DNA of 5,030 nt, taken from the NCBI GenBank assembly GCA_910585935.1, contig CAJUHN010000288.1, positions 1 through 5,030 of the forward strand. Direction: 5' to 3'. This DNA is from an uncultured Lachnospiraceae bacterium (GTDB lineage: Bacteria; Bacillota; Clostridia; Lachnospirales; Lachnospiraceae). A model generated the notes under the pieces. It was not told where the DNA came from. It did no database searches and worked only from the letters and a program-made list of their open reading frames with translations. Made by a program: the position numbers and the translations under genes. This document shows positions 1-5,030 of the stretch, piece after piece; the first letter of the stretch is position 1; each line of letters opens with the position of its first letter.

Positions 1-67
1 GAAAGCGCGGTTTCGTTGGAATACTTCCTTCCCACGGCGGAAACCGAACGAAAACCGGAAACTCACA
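1..67. other. G+C-rich left-edge segment with imperfect hairpin
   Basis: These bases lie just past the stop of the SpoIID-type gene and are about 52% G+C by hand count, against a strongly A+T-rich interior. They contain an imperfect inverted repeat: 8-19 (CGGTTTCGTTGG) pairs with 44-57 (CCGAACGAAAACCG) with one bulged A and one unpaired G. There is no T-run after the stem on the minus strand, so it is not a normal intrinsic terminator for the gene. The 17-bp repeat shared with the right edge (14-30) begins inside the left arm. On the minus strand the frame from about 56 down to 1 is open but has only a GTG (33-35) without a ribosome binding site. What the segment is remains unknown. It could be part of a dispersed repeat, the edge of a mobile element, or an assembly or adapter joint. 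Confidence 0.5.
14..30 (-). repeat. 17-bp terminal inverted repeat, left copy
   Basis: The bases CGTTGGAATACTTCCTT are the exact reverse complement of 5014-5030. Read on the minus strand (outward from the genes) this copy gives AAGGAAGTATTCCAACG, the same sequence the plus strand gives at the right edge. Allowing mismatches, the similarity extends inward to 26 positions with 22 matches. The core contains the small palindrome GGAA-gta-TTCC. Confidence 0.8.
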
Positions 68-71
68 CAAT

Positions 72-1802
72 CTAATACACATTTTCAATCTCTATCCCCG
101 TATAAAAAAACTTTAAAACATCTAAATATGACATCCCATTTCCCACCATAGTTTTTACTCCGTTCTGACTCATACCCGCTCCATGTCCAAATCCTCCTCC
201 ATAAATCTGATATCCCTTTAACTCTCCTTCCTCCTGCACTTCTTCTAATATAAAAAATCCACTCGGCAGCATGGAAAAATTCTGTAATACTTCTCCATCA
301 TTTCTATTAAGTGCCTGATTTTTAGGAGTTAAAAAAGTTCTAATCGCATATTCTTTTTCTATAATAGCTGTTCCTTTCTCTCCTGCAATCGTTAATTCTT
401 TCGCAATACTTCCAGCGCCTCTTCGCGTCACTTCCATTTTCACCACATGTCCAGTCTGCTCTAATAACCCTTTTTCAGACAAGCAGCGGTCAATATCCTC
501 TAAGCTAAAAAATATATTCCAACGATACCAAGGAAATTCTTTATCATAAGAATCATAATCTCTATTCTTAATAAACTCTACAAAATCTATTTCCTCCTGC
601 GATTCCCCTACATATTTCCCTTGTATATAAGGTAAATTTATCCCTTCTCCCCAGATATCTGCATTTGTGGTATGCCCACAAGAAGTAGAAAAATAATAGG
701 CTTCTATGACATCTCCCTGATATGTCATAATTTGTCCTTTTGTTTCTTCCACTGCCTGTATCGCCTGCTCAGAATCTCCTTGATTATTATAAACTTGATA
801 ACTTGTGCTGTCATTGACATGTGCTCCAAATTCGCTTAATTTATTTGCTAATATCTGACGATATGCATAACTTCTAGCACAAACTGCCTGTGCCTTTAAT
901 GCTTCTATCCCATAACTGGCTGGCATTTCACTAGGTACGACAGAATACAGATATTTTTCTAAAGAGATATCATTGATTAAAATAAGCCCTTCTGCCTCTT
1001 TTCTAATTTCTAAATTTCCATAATAAGAAGGATGTCCCTGACTACGGCTTATTGATAAAATGGTGGTTTTATCTTCTTCTGACAGAGGTTTTATTTGAAC
1101 AGATCCATTTTTTAACTCCTCACATTCTAAGTTAAAAACCAATTCTGTATTAGGAGGATATTCTACTTGTTCTTCTCCACAAAATAAGTAAAATCCCTTT
1201 TCTGAATAGAGCTTTATTTCATTATGATATTGTCCCTCAAAATTGTCTGTCATTAAAAGTACTCTAATATTTTTTGCTTCTATTGGCTCTTGTATCACTG
1301 CTCCACAGACTTTTCCATCTCCTACAATAAATTCCTGAGCATCATATCCTACTAAAATATTAGTATAGGAAAGCTGTTCTAATGTTCCATAATTTTTATA
1401 TACTGCAAAGTGTTCTGACATGGGTATTTTACCATATCCTTCGATTTCAATAAAGTCCTTACTGATAGCTAATACTTTTCCACGAATGGTATCTGTTTTC
1501 ATCGCGATTCTAACTACTCTATTATCTATCACTTCAATATCTGCTAATACATCTTTTAATTCTTCTATTCCCTCTGCATAAAACTCCTGCAGCTTTCCTT
1601 CTGCATATACATATAAAATTCCGTCTTGATAAGTTACAATCCACGCATTTTCAAATATTCGTTCCTCAGCAATCGTTTCTGTCGGATTTTGTTGTTTTTC
1701 TTCTTCTTTTTGAAAACTCACTTTCCAGAGCAATAATCCTGATAAGCACAATAAAATGAGAGCTATCACTCTTATTTGGCTTCCCTTTTTTCTTTTTTTC
1801 AT
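72..1802 (-). CDS. SpoIID/LytB-domain protein, membrane anchored
   Basis: Family knowledge: SpoIID is a lytic transglycosylase that cleaves glycan strands of peptidoglycan during forespore engulfment, and LytB-like relatives assist wall enzymes. The 576-residue product has a basic N-terminus followed by one membrane segment (about residues 11-28), so the rest should face outward. Residues 45-255 form a long extension I do not recognise. The SpoIID domain follows: DISLEKYLYSVVPSEMPAS at 278-296, with the expected catalytic Glu at 292; ALKAQAVCARSYA at 301-313; STSCGH at 372-377 with the WGEG that follows; and the C-terminal GGGFGHGAGMSQNG at 535-548. At 576 residues it is much longer than Bacillus subtilis SpoIID (roughly 340). 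The ATG at 1802 is preceded by GGGAGAG (1806-1812), which supports this start. The gene stands alone, with a 6S RNA gene and its terminator upstream. No clear terminator is seen after the TAG at 72-74. Domain assignment is firm. Whether it is the true engulfment SpoIID or a paralogue is not settled, so no symbol is given. Confidence 0.93.
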   Translation of the reverse strand: MKKRKKGSQIRVIALILLCLSGLLLWKVSFQKEEEKQQNPTETIAEERIFENAWIVTYQDGILYVYAEGKLQEFYAEGIEELKDVLADIEVIDNRVVRIAMKTDTIRGKVLAISKDFIEIEGYGKIPMSEHFAVYKNYGTLEQLSYTNILVGYDAQEFIVGDGKVCGAVIQEPIEAKNIRVLLMTDNFEGQYHNEIKLYSEKGFYLFCGEEQVEYPPNTELVFNLECEELKNGSVQIKPLSEEDKTTILSISRSQGHPSYYGNLEIRKEAEGLILINDISLEKYLYSVVPSEMPASYGIEALKAQAVCARSYAYRQILANKLSEFGAHVNDSTSYQVYNNQGDSEQAIQAVEETKGQIMTYQGDVIEAYYFSTSCGHTTNADIWGEGINLPYIQGKYVGESQEEIDFVEFIKNRDYDSYDKEFPWYRWNIFFSLEDIDRCLSEKGLLEQTGHVVKMEVTRRGAGSIAKELTIAGEKGTAIIEKEYAIRTFLTPKNQALNRNDGEVLQNFSMLPSGFFILEEVQEEGELKGYQIYGGGFGHGAGMSQNGVKTMVGNGMSYLDVLKFFYTGIEIENVY

Positions 1803-1836
1803 GATCTCTCCCTAAACTTTGGACAACTGTTTTTCT

Positions 1837-1879
1837 ATTATATGATTTTAAGAATAAAAAAATGTATCAAAAATGTCAA
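1837..1879 (-). promoter_or_regulatory. Promoter region of the SpoIID-type gene (sigma-A and/or sigma-E-like)
   Basis: Two overlapping readings exist on the minus strand. The first is TTGACA (1874-1879), 17 bp, TATTCT (1851-1856), a sigma-A pattern with a perfect -35 and a weak -10. The second is ACATTTT (1859-1865), 14 bp, CATATAAT (1837-1844). This resembles the mother-cell sigma-E pattern, with a good -10 and a -35 matching about five of seven positions. Sigma-E control would suit a SpoIID protein, because B. subtilis spoIID belongs to that regulon. The A+T richness makes chance matches likely, so only the presence of a promoter here is reasonably supported, not its sigma factor. Confidence 0.5.
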
Positions 1880-1893
1880 AAAATAGGATAATT

Positions 1894-1921
1894 AAAAAAA
1901 GCAGTCCAAAGACTGCTTTTT
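1894..1921 (-). terminator. Intrinsic terminator after 6S RNA
   Basis: A perfect 6-bp stem, GCAGTC (1901-1906) and GACTGC (1911-1916), with a CAAA loop on the plus strand, is flanked by A's and T's on both sides that extend the stem. On the minus strand it is followed by seven T's (1894-1900). It ends transcripts coming from the 6S RNA and insulates the SpoIID-type gene from them. The T-run on the plus side (from 1917) means it could work weakly in the other direction too, but no plus-strand gene precedes it. Confidence 0.85.
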
Positions 1922-1934
1922 CTTCTTTTGTTGT

Positions 1935-2125
1935 GCCCCAAAATGCCGTTTCTTATTATTTTGACGCCTAGCCATAGCTAGGTGGGTGACCGCAGCTGAC
2001 ATTCTGCCTTCCACTCAGAGGAGGCTTGACATCCTGCCCAGCAATATAGGAATCCCATAATCGTAAATGTAGGTTCAAAAAAATAAGAGTATCGAACACC
2101 TCAGGAAACAGAACGGCTTTTTTCT
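1935..2125 (-). ncRNA. ssrS: 6S RNA
   Basis: 6S RNA binds the housekeeping sigma-A RNA polymerase by imitating an open promoter and tunes transcription as growth slows. The minus strand shows the hallmarks: a closing stem GCCGTT (2112-2117) with AACGGC (1945-1950), extended outward by A/T pairs after one mismatch; the conserved 5' strand CCTGAGGTGTTCG (2093-2105); a long internal arm ending in a hairpin between about 2025 and 2006 (GCCTCC with GGAAGGC); and the 3'-strand hairpin CCTAGC-TATG-GCTAGG (1967-1982) followed by CGTCAAAA, typical of Firmicutes 6S RNAs. The total of about 190 nt is the usual size. A near-consensus promoter sits at the correct distance upstream, and a terminator follows at 1894-1921. 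Ends are inferred from the promoter and the closing stem: the primary transcript probably runs to about 1894 and is trimmed. A second 6S copy elsewhere in the genome is possible, as in B. subtilis. Confidence 0.88.
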
Positions 2126-2132
2126 ATAAGTT

Positions 2133-2161
2133 ATTATACTGTATTCTATCCAATTTTTCAA
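2133..2161 (-). promoter_or_regulatory. Sigma-A promoter of 6S RNA
   Basis: On the minus strand TTGAAA (2156-2161) is followed by exactly 17 bp and a perfect TATAAT (2133-2138). Transcription should start at about 2124-2126, a few bases outside the closing stem of the 6S RNA. This is the closest match to the housekeeping promoter consensus seen in the window, fitting an abundant stable RNA. Confidence 0.85.
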
Positions 2162-2268
2162 GTTTAATTTGTCGTATTCTTTAGTAATTTTAGTAAAATA
2201 TGAAAAATCCTGTATTTCCTATATTATATATATTATCTTGTCTTCTCTTTATGCCGGAAATACTAAGA

Positions 2269-2300
2269 ATAAAAAATAAAAATGCGCCTAAAAGCGCATT
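2269..2300 (-). terminator. Intrinsic terminator after the YvyF-like gene
   Basis: A perfect 7-bp stem, AATGCGC (2281-2287) with GCGCATT (2294-2300) and a 6-base loop, is followed on the minus strand by ATTTTTATTTTTTATT. There is no T-run on the plus side, so it acts for minus-strand transcription. It lies about 100 bases after the stop of the gene at 2397-2843 and separates it from the 6S RNA promoter. Confidence 0.85.
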
Positions 2301-2396
2301 ATCATTTAAAATATAAAAATTTTATTCGTATTTTCAGAATAAATCAAATCTTAAATCAATATAAAAGTTAAAATAATGAGGAAACTGGATATTCTT

Positions 2397-2843
2397 TTAA
2401 TCTTTAGAAGAAAGATAATGCATTTTTCCTCTCATATTTTTGGGCTTTTCTCCTATCTCAAAATTATCAGCCCGAATATTGCTAGTAAAATCTTTGTTCA
2501 TCTGCATCGCACATTCTGGACAATATCTACCATATCGAATATCTGTATTGCAAATCTCGCATTTCAGAAAAATAGGAGAATCTTCTGGAACTTCTAATCG
2601 GCTATCTCTTAAATATTGATATATTTGTTTTTCACTCACTCCAAGAGCACCACTCACTTCTAGTACAGTAGCGTGGGCATGATTCCAAATATATTCTTTC
2701 ACCTTATGGAATGTTTCATTGTCAATTTTGGTACATCTTTCGCAATATCCATAACCATAGCCAAAATAATGAAATACTCTTCCACAATGTTTACAATTCC
2801 GCACTTGACCTTTTTTATTAAATTGATTCTTTTCGGTTTCCAT
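2397..2843 (-). CDS. YvyF/TIGR03826-like zinc-finger and HTH protein
   Basis: The 148-residue product has the layout of the flagellar-operon protein family TIGR03826 (B. subtilis YvyF, encoded beside flgM). An N-terminal treble-clef-like zinc site is formed by C17-x2-C20 and C34-x2-C37. A helix-turn-helix-like segment follows at about 45-82 (TVLEVSGALGVSEKQIYQYLRD at its core). A second zinc site is formed by C95-x2-C98 and C108-x2-C111 (around IRYGRYCPEC), and the tail is charged and polar. There is no signal peptide or membrane segment, so it is cytoplasmic. The HTH suggests DNA binding, but the family's molecular role is poorly defined. The ATG at 2843 follows GGAGGT (2850-2855) at a 6-base gap, which fixes the start. 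The stop is followed by a terminator at 2269-2300. Unlike the family's usual setting there is no flagellar gene beside it: it stands alone between pckA and the 6S RNA gene. The family call is from motif layout only. Confidence 0.85.
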   Translation of the reverse strand: METEKNQFNKKGQVRNCKHCGRVFHYFGYGYGYCERCTKIDNETFHKVKEYIWNHAHATVLEVSGALGVSEKQIYQYLRDSRLEVPEDSPIFLKCEICNTDIRYGRYCPECAMQMNKDFTSNIRADNFEIGEKPKNMRGKMHYLSSKD

Positions 2844-2900
2844 CTCACTACCTCCAAATCAGATAAATTTGCTAAAATTTTACGTTATAATTTTCTATAT

Positions 2901-2925
2901 TTATCGGAATAATTCCTCTATTTTA
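2901..2925 (-). promoter_or_regulatory. Possible sigma-D (flagellar) promoter of YvyF-like gene
   Basis: On the minus strand TAAA (2922-2925) is followed after 14 bases by CCGATAA (2901-2907). The flagellar sigma factor (SigD/FliA) recognises TAAA, about 14-16 bases, then CCGATA-type -10 elements. The predicted start near 2894 would give a leader of about 50 bases. The CCGATAA is a rare G/C-containing word in this A+T-rich spacer, and the downstream gene belongs to a flagella-linked family. The alternative is a weak sigma-A site with TATAAC at 2884-2889. Confidence 0.35.
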
Positions 2926-3039
2926 TAATATTTTTATGAAAAAAATTAAAATATTGTTTATTTTTTAAGATAGTACACCTTTTTCATGATAGCTCAGCAT
3001 AAATGTCAACAAATTTCACATACTGGTTTATTGTAACGC

Positions 3040-3090
3040 AAAAAGACCACCACAAAAAATCTCGCGATAATTTTTTGCAGCAGTCTTTTT
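3040..3090 (-). terminator. Intrinsic terminator of pckA
   Basis: Two 16-base arms (3045-3060 and 3070-3085) pair around a 9-base loop and are followed on the minus strand by five T's (3040-3044). On the minus-strand RNA all 16 positions pair, four of them as G-U wobbles (two GU/UG pairs on either side of one C-G). On the plus-strand RNA those four would be A-C mismatches, so the hairpin is built for the minus strand. It lies about 55 bases past the pckA stop. Confidence 0.9.
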
Positions 3091-3143
3091 GCTATTCTAT
3101 CTTTTTCTACTTTTTTCCAATTTTATCAAATATTTTTATCTTT

Positions 3144-4817
3144 TTATTTTAATTCATCCACAACTTTTTGAATAGCTGCGATAGCATCTTCTGGAAGTTT
3201 ATCATAACCTTCTTTTGCTGTATCACAAGATGTTACAAATTTCACTCTATCCTGCATACGAGCTTTTAATTGTTCTAGATAATTTGCATCATTCATATCT
3301 GGTACAAAACCTTCCCATTCAAAAATTTCGATATCAGAGAAAGGTCCCCATTGTTTAAATTCTGCTTTTCCTTCTACAATCGCTTCCAAAATTCCAAGAG
3401 TATCAGCAGGTTTTACTTTTTTACCCATGAAATCTCCTGTATTCACGATATAGCAGTCTACATTTTTCTCAGCAACTAATTTTTTGAATTTTTCATAATC
3501 ATTCGCTAATGGATAAGTTCTAAATGGATTAGCATAAGGAACTACTACTAATGCATTTGGATCTACACCTTCTGCCAGTCTTTCTGCAGAAGATCTCTTT
3601 GTAGCGAGAGTTGCTCCCATCACAGATGCCAATGCTGCACCTTTTAATTTCACTACAGGAGGAATGGTAGGATCTTTCATAATCCAGAAAATAGCATTTA
3701 CAGGAGCATCAATTTTATCTACACGGTTTGGAGACCACAATTTAGATTTAATAGCACGTCCATTTCCATTGCGGATATCTTCCGTTACAAGCTGAATCTT
3801 ACCTTCTTCATCTAAAGTTGCTGCATTATTCATAACGGTTAAAAGATACTTATTATCATCACAGCCTGTCGGATAATCTTGAGTCTTATCAAAATATGTA
3901 GGCTCTAATGCGATAGAAGAACAGGTATCAGAATTGATGATAAATGCGTCATCATGAAGCACTTTAATTTCATATTTTCCACCATGTTTTGCATGAGTGA
4001 GAGTGGATTTTCCAGAACCAGATAAACCGAATACAGAAGCAACATATTTCTTTCCGTCCTCGAGTAAATATTCTTTCTGTCCGCCATGACAAGAAGCATA
4101 TCCATTACGATTTGCAATAGCCCAAGCCATCGTCAATGTGCCTTTTTTATGTTCTCCGAAATATCTCATTCCTAAGATAGCAGCACAGTTTTGGTCTGTA
4201 TTAAAATAGCATAAGCATTTTGGATCATATCCCGGCTTATTTGTTCCTGGCCATTGAGGATTGGAGAAAATATAGATATCTGGCTCTTTTCCATCTCCTA
4301 CTGGTTTAGAATCTTTATACATCTTCACATAATCATCAGACATATATTGGAAATTTAACATCCAAGAATACATGAGATTTTCTTCGCCTTCTGGAAGTAA
4401 TAAATGAGCTTTTACCATAAATTCTGGATCAAGTCCAACATATACTTCTGCATGATACATTTTTTTCCATCTTATATCATATACAGCATCCATCACCATT
4501 TTATCTAATTCATCACAATTTACATTCGGTTCTCCAGCTATTCTTCTAGCTGCTGCATAACGTCCTGTGATTGAACCATCATTGAATAAAAGAACTTTCG
4601 CATCCTTTTCAAGACCAAATTCTTCTCCTCTATATACAGGCATATCTGTAACAATTGTTCCCGGAGAATTTTTTGCCAGTTCATATGCCTGTTTTAATGT
4701 GTTTACTTTTACTACATTGTTTCCATAAAAAGCTGTTTCAATAATAGAACGTGTTTTAGAAAAACCTGGTTTTTTAGCACCGATTTCACTGATTGGATAA
4801 TAAGCCTTTGTTGACAT
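3144..4817 (-). CDS. pckA: Phosphoenolpyruvate carboxykinase (ATP), divergent clade
   Basis: The cytoplasmic enzyme interconverts oxaloacetate + ATP and PEP + CO2 + ADP, in gluconeogenesis or, in anaerobes, in the CO2-fixing direction that makes ATP and oxaloacetate. The 557-residue product carries the P-loop GLSGSGKST (264-272), the kinase-2-like acid pair HDD (288-290), the metal/substrate Lys and His in GEHKKG (221-226) and SCHGG (242-246), an N-terminal TGR (84-86) and PFRTYP (431-436). These fit the ATP-type family (PF01293), not the GTP type. It is divergent: the usual TGRSPKDK-like loop reads TGRYAAARR, and the residues after the DD pair differ from the common DDE form. The length is slightly above the usual 520-540. 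The ATG at 4817 follows AAGGAGGAA (4823-4831) at a good distance. It is a single-gene unit with its own promoter and terminator. The family is confident; catalytic competence is inferred from the retained core residues. Confidence 0.95.
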   Translation of the reverse strand: MSTKAYYPISEIGAKKPGFSKTRSIIETAFYGNNVVKVNTLKQAYELAKNSPGTIVTDMPVYRGEEFGLEKDAKVLLFNDGSITGRYAAARRIAGEPNVNCDELDKMVMDAVYDIRWKKMYHAEVYVGLDPEFMVKAHLLLPEGEENLMYSWMLNFQYMSDDYVKMYKDSKPVGDGKEPDIYIFSNPQWPGTNKPGYDPKCLCYFNTDQNCAAILGMRYFGEHKKGTLTMAWAIANRNGYASCHGGQKEYLLEDGKKYVASVFGLSGSGKSTLTHAKHGGKYEIKVLHDDAFIINSDTCSSIALEPTYFDKTQDYPTGCDDNKYLLTVMNNAATLDEEGKIQLVTEDIRNGNGRAIKSKLWSPNRVDKIDAPVNAIFWIMKDPTIPPVVKLKGAALASVMGATLATKRSSAERLAEGVDPNALVVVPYANPFRTYPLANDYEKFKKLVAEKNVDCYIVNTGDFMGKKVKPADTLGILEAIVEGKAEFKQWGPFSDIEIFEWEGFVPDMNDANYLEQLKARMQDRVKFVTSCDTAKEGYDKLPEDAIAAIQKVVDELK

Positions 4818-4851
4818 TTGAGTTCCTCCTTAATAATATCAAATTTTTTTT

Positions 4852-4880
4852 ATTATCTCATTTTGTGAAAAGAAAGTCAA
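4852..4880 (-). promoter_or_regulatory. Sigma-A promoter of pckA
   Basis: On the minus strand TTGACT (4875-4880) is followed by exactly 17 bp and GATAAT (4852-4857). Transcription would begin near 4845, giving a short leader of about 27 bases that contains the strong ribosome binding site at 4823-4831. The leader is too short for a riboswitch. No clear operator palindrome was seen. Confidence 0.75.
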
Positions 4881-4910
4881 GCAATGAATGAAAGAAAAAT
4901 CTATTAAATA

Positions 4911-4939
4911 TTTATAAATTGTTATTATTTCGCTATAAT
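4911..4939 (+). promoter_or_regulatory. Weak candidate promoter for the right-edge frame
   Basis: A perfect TATAAT (4934-4939) lies 17 bp after TTTATA (4911-4916), a poor -35. It would start transcription near 4946, 24 bases before the ATG at 4970, and would be divergent from pckA. The surrounding DNA is very A+T-rich, so this may be chance. Confidence 0.25.
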
Positions 4940-4969
4940 TCCAATTTTATCCTGTATAAGAGTGAAATT

Positions 4970-5030
4970 ATGAGAAAGAGAAGGGAACAGTTTGACGAAA
5001 GGGTCGCTACGGCAAGGAAGTATTCCAACG
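4970..5030 (+). CDS. Possible partial gene, N-terminus only, unrecognised
   Basis: A plus-strand frame opens with ATG at 4970 and stays open for 20 codons to the edge. It begins MRKRREQFDERV and continues to a basic stretch ending RKYSN. The segment is noticeably richer in G+C (about 48% by hand count) than the DNA before it. Support for the start is modest: only a weak AAGAGTG lies upstream. An alternative start is TTG at 4992 in another frame, preceded by AAGGGA. The last five codons lie in the 17-bp repeat, and the left edge, read on the minus strand in one frame, gives the same RKYSN followed by ETAL. That hints at related coding sequence at both ends. No family is recognised and no function is proposed. 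Confidence 0.3.
   Translation, partial: MRKRREQFDERVATARKYSN
5014..5030 (+). repeat. 17-bp terminal inverted repeat, right copy
   Basis: AAGGAAGTATTCCAACG at the very end is the exact reverse complement of 14-30. The match runs to the last base of the window, so the true repeat could be longer. At the left copy 13 further bases lie outside the match, which gives the sequence to compare if the right side were extended. Confidence 0.8.

Noticed and set aside
33..35. GTG as the start of a second minus-strand gene at the left edge
   Set aside because: No ribosome binding site precedes it and only eleven full codons remain before the edge.
8..57. Hairpin as terminator of the SpoIID-type gene
   Set aside because: The stem is imperfect, has a 24-base loop and lacks a T-run on the minus strand.
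1935..2125. Riboswitch or leader of the SpoIID-type gene
   Set aside because: A strong terminator and a separate promoter lie between it and the gene, and its conserved parts fit 6S RNA.
2376..2597. Plus-strand open frame of 73 codons
   Set aside because: It lies opposite the YvyF-like gene, has no ribosome binding site, and its composition is that of a reversed coding strand.
2673..2912. Plus-strand open frame of 79 codons
   Set aside because: It overlaps the YvyF-like gene and its promoter on the other strand, with no start signal or recognisable motif.
3004..3009. TTGACA on the minus strand as a -35 element
   Set aside because: No TATAAT-like hexamer lies at 16-18 bp, and it is over 150 bases from the next start codon.
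3905..4117. Second minus-strand frame of 70 codons inside pckA
   Set aside because: It is an alternative frame inside a strongly supported enzyme gene, without its own ribosome binding site.

Overview
The window looks like low-GC DNA from a spore-forming member of the Bacillota, class Clostridia, most probably a Lachnospiraceae-type gut bacterium. This is inferred from the A+T-rich intergenic DNA, the strong AGGAGG-type ribosome binding sites, and the combination of a long SpoIID/LytB protein, a YvyF-like zinc-finger/HTH protein, a divergent ATP-type PEP carboxykinase and a Firmicutes-style 6S RNA. No rRNA gene or other taxonomic marker is present, so the family assignment is tentative.

All well-supported genes lie on the minus strand. 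Reading in the direction of transcription, from right to left, the order is as follows. (1) pckA, 4817 to 3144, has its own sigma-A promoter (TTGACT, 17 bp, GATAAT) and a strong intrinsic terminator at 3040-3090. (2) A 148-residue YvyF/TIGR03826-like protein, 2843 to 2397, has a good ribosome binding site, a possible flagellar sigma-D-like promoter and a terminator at 2269-2300. (3) A 6S RNA gene (ssrS), about 2125 to 1935, has a near-consensus sigma-A promoter (TTGAAA, 17 bp, TATAAT) and ends at a hairpin terminator at 1894-1921. (4) A 576-residue membrane-anchored SpoIID/LytB-domain protein, 1802 to 72, has overlapping sigma-A-like and possible sigma-E-like promoter motifs.

Each gene appears to be its own transcription unit, since promoters and terminators separate all four. 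They do not form a pathway. They are a set of central-metabolism (gluconeogenesis/PEP-oxaloacetate), motility-regulator-like, global transcription-control (6S RNA) and cell-wall-remodelling (sporulation-type) genes. The stretch 2926-3039 shows only A+T-rich spacer with no gene.

The two window edges differ from the rest. The first ~67 bases and the last ~60 bases are clearly richer in G+C (about 50% by hand count) and carry a perfect 17-bp inverted repeat (14-30 and 5014-5030), outward-facing at both ends. A short plus-strand reading frame opens at 4970 and runs off the right edge into this repeat. The edges may be pieces of a dispersed repeat or mobile/coding family where an assembly broke, or a joining artefact. 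This is the least explained part of the window. I found no CRISPR array, tRNA, complete insertion sequence or obvious new multi-gene system.
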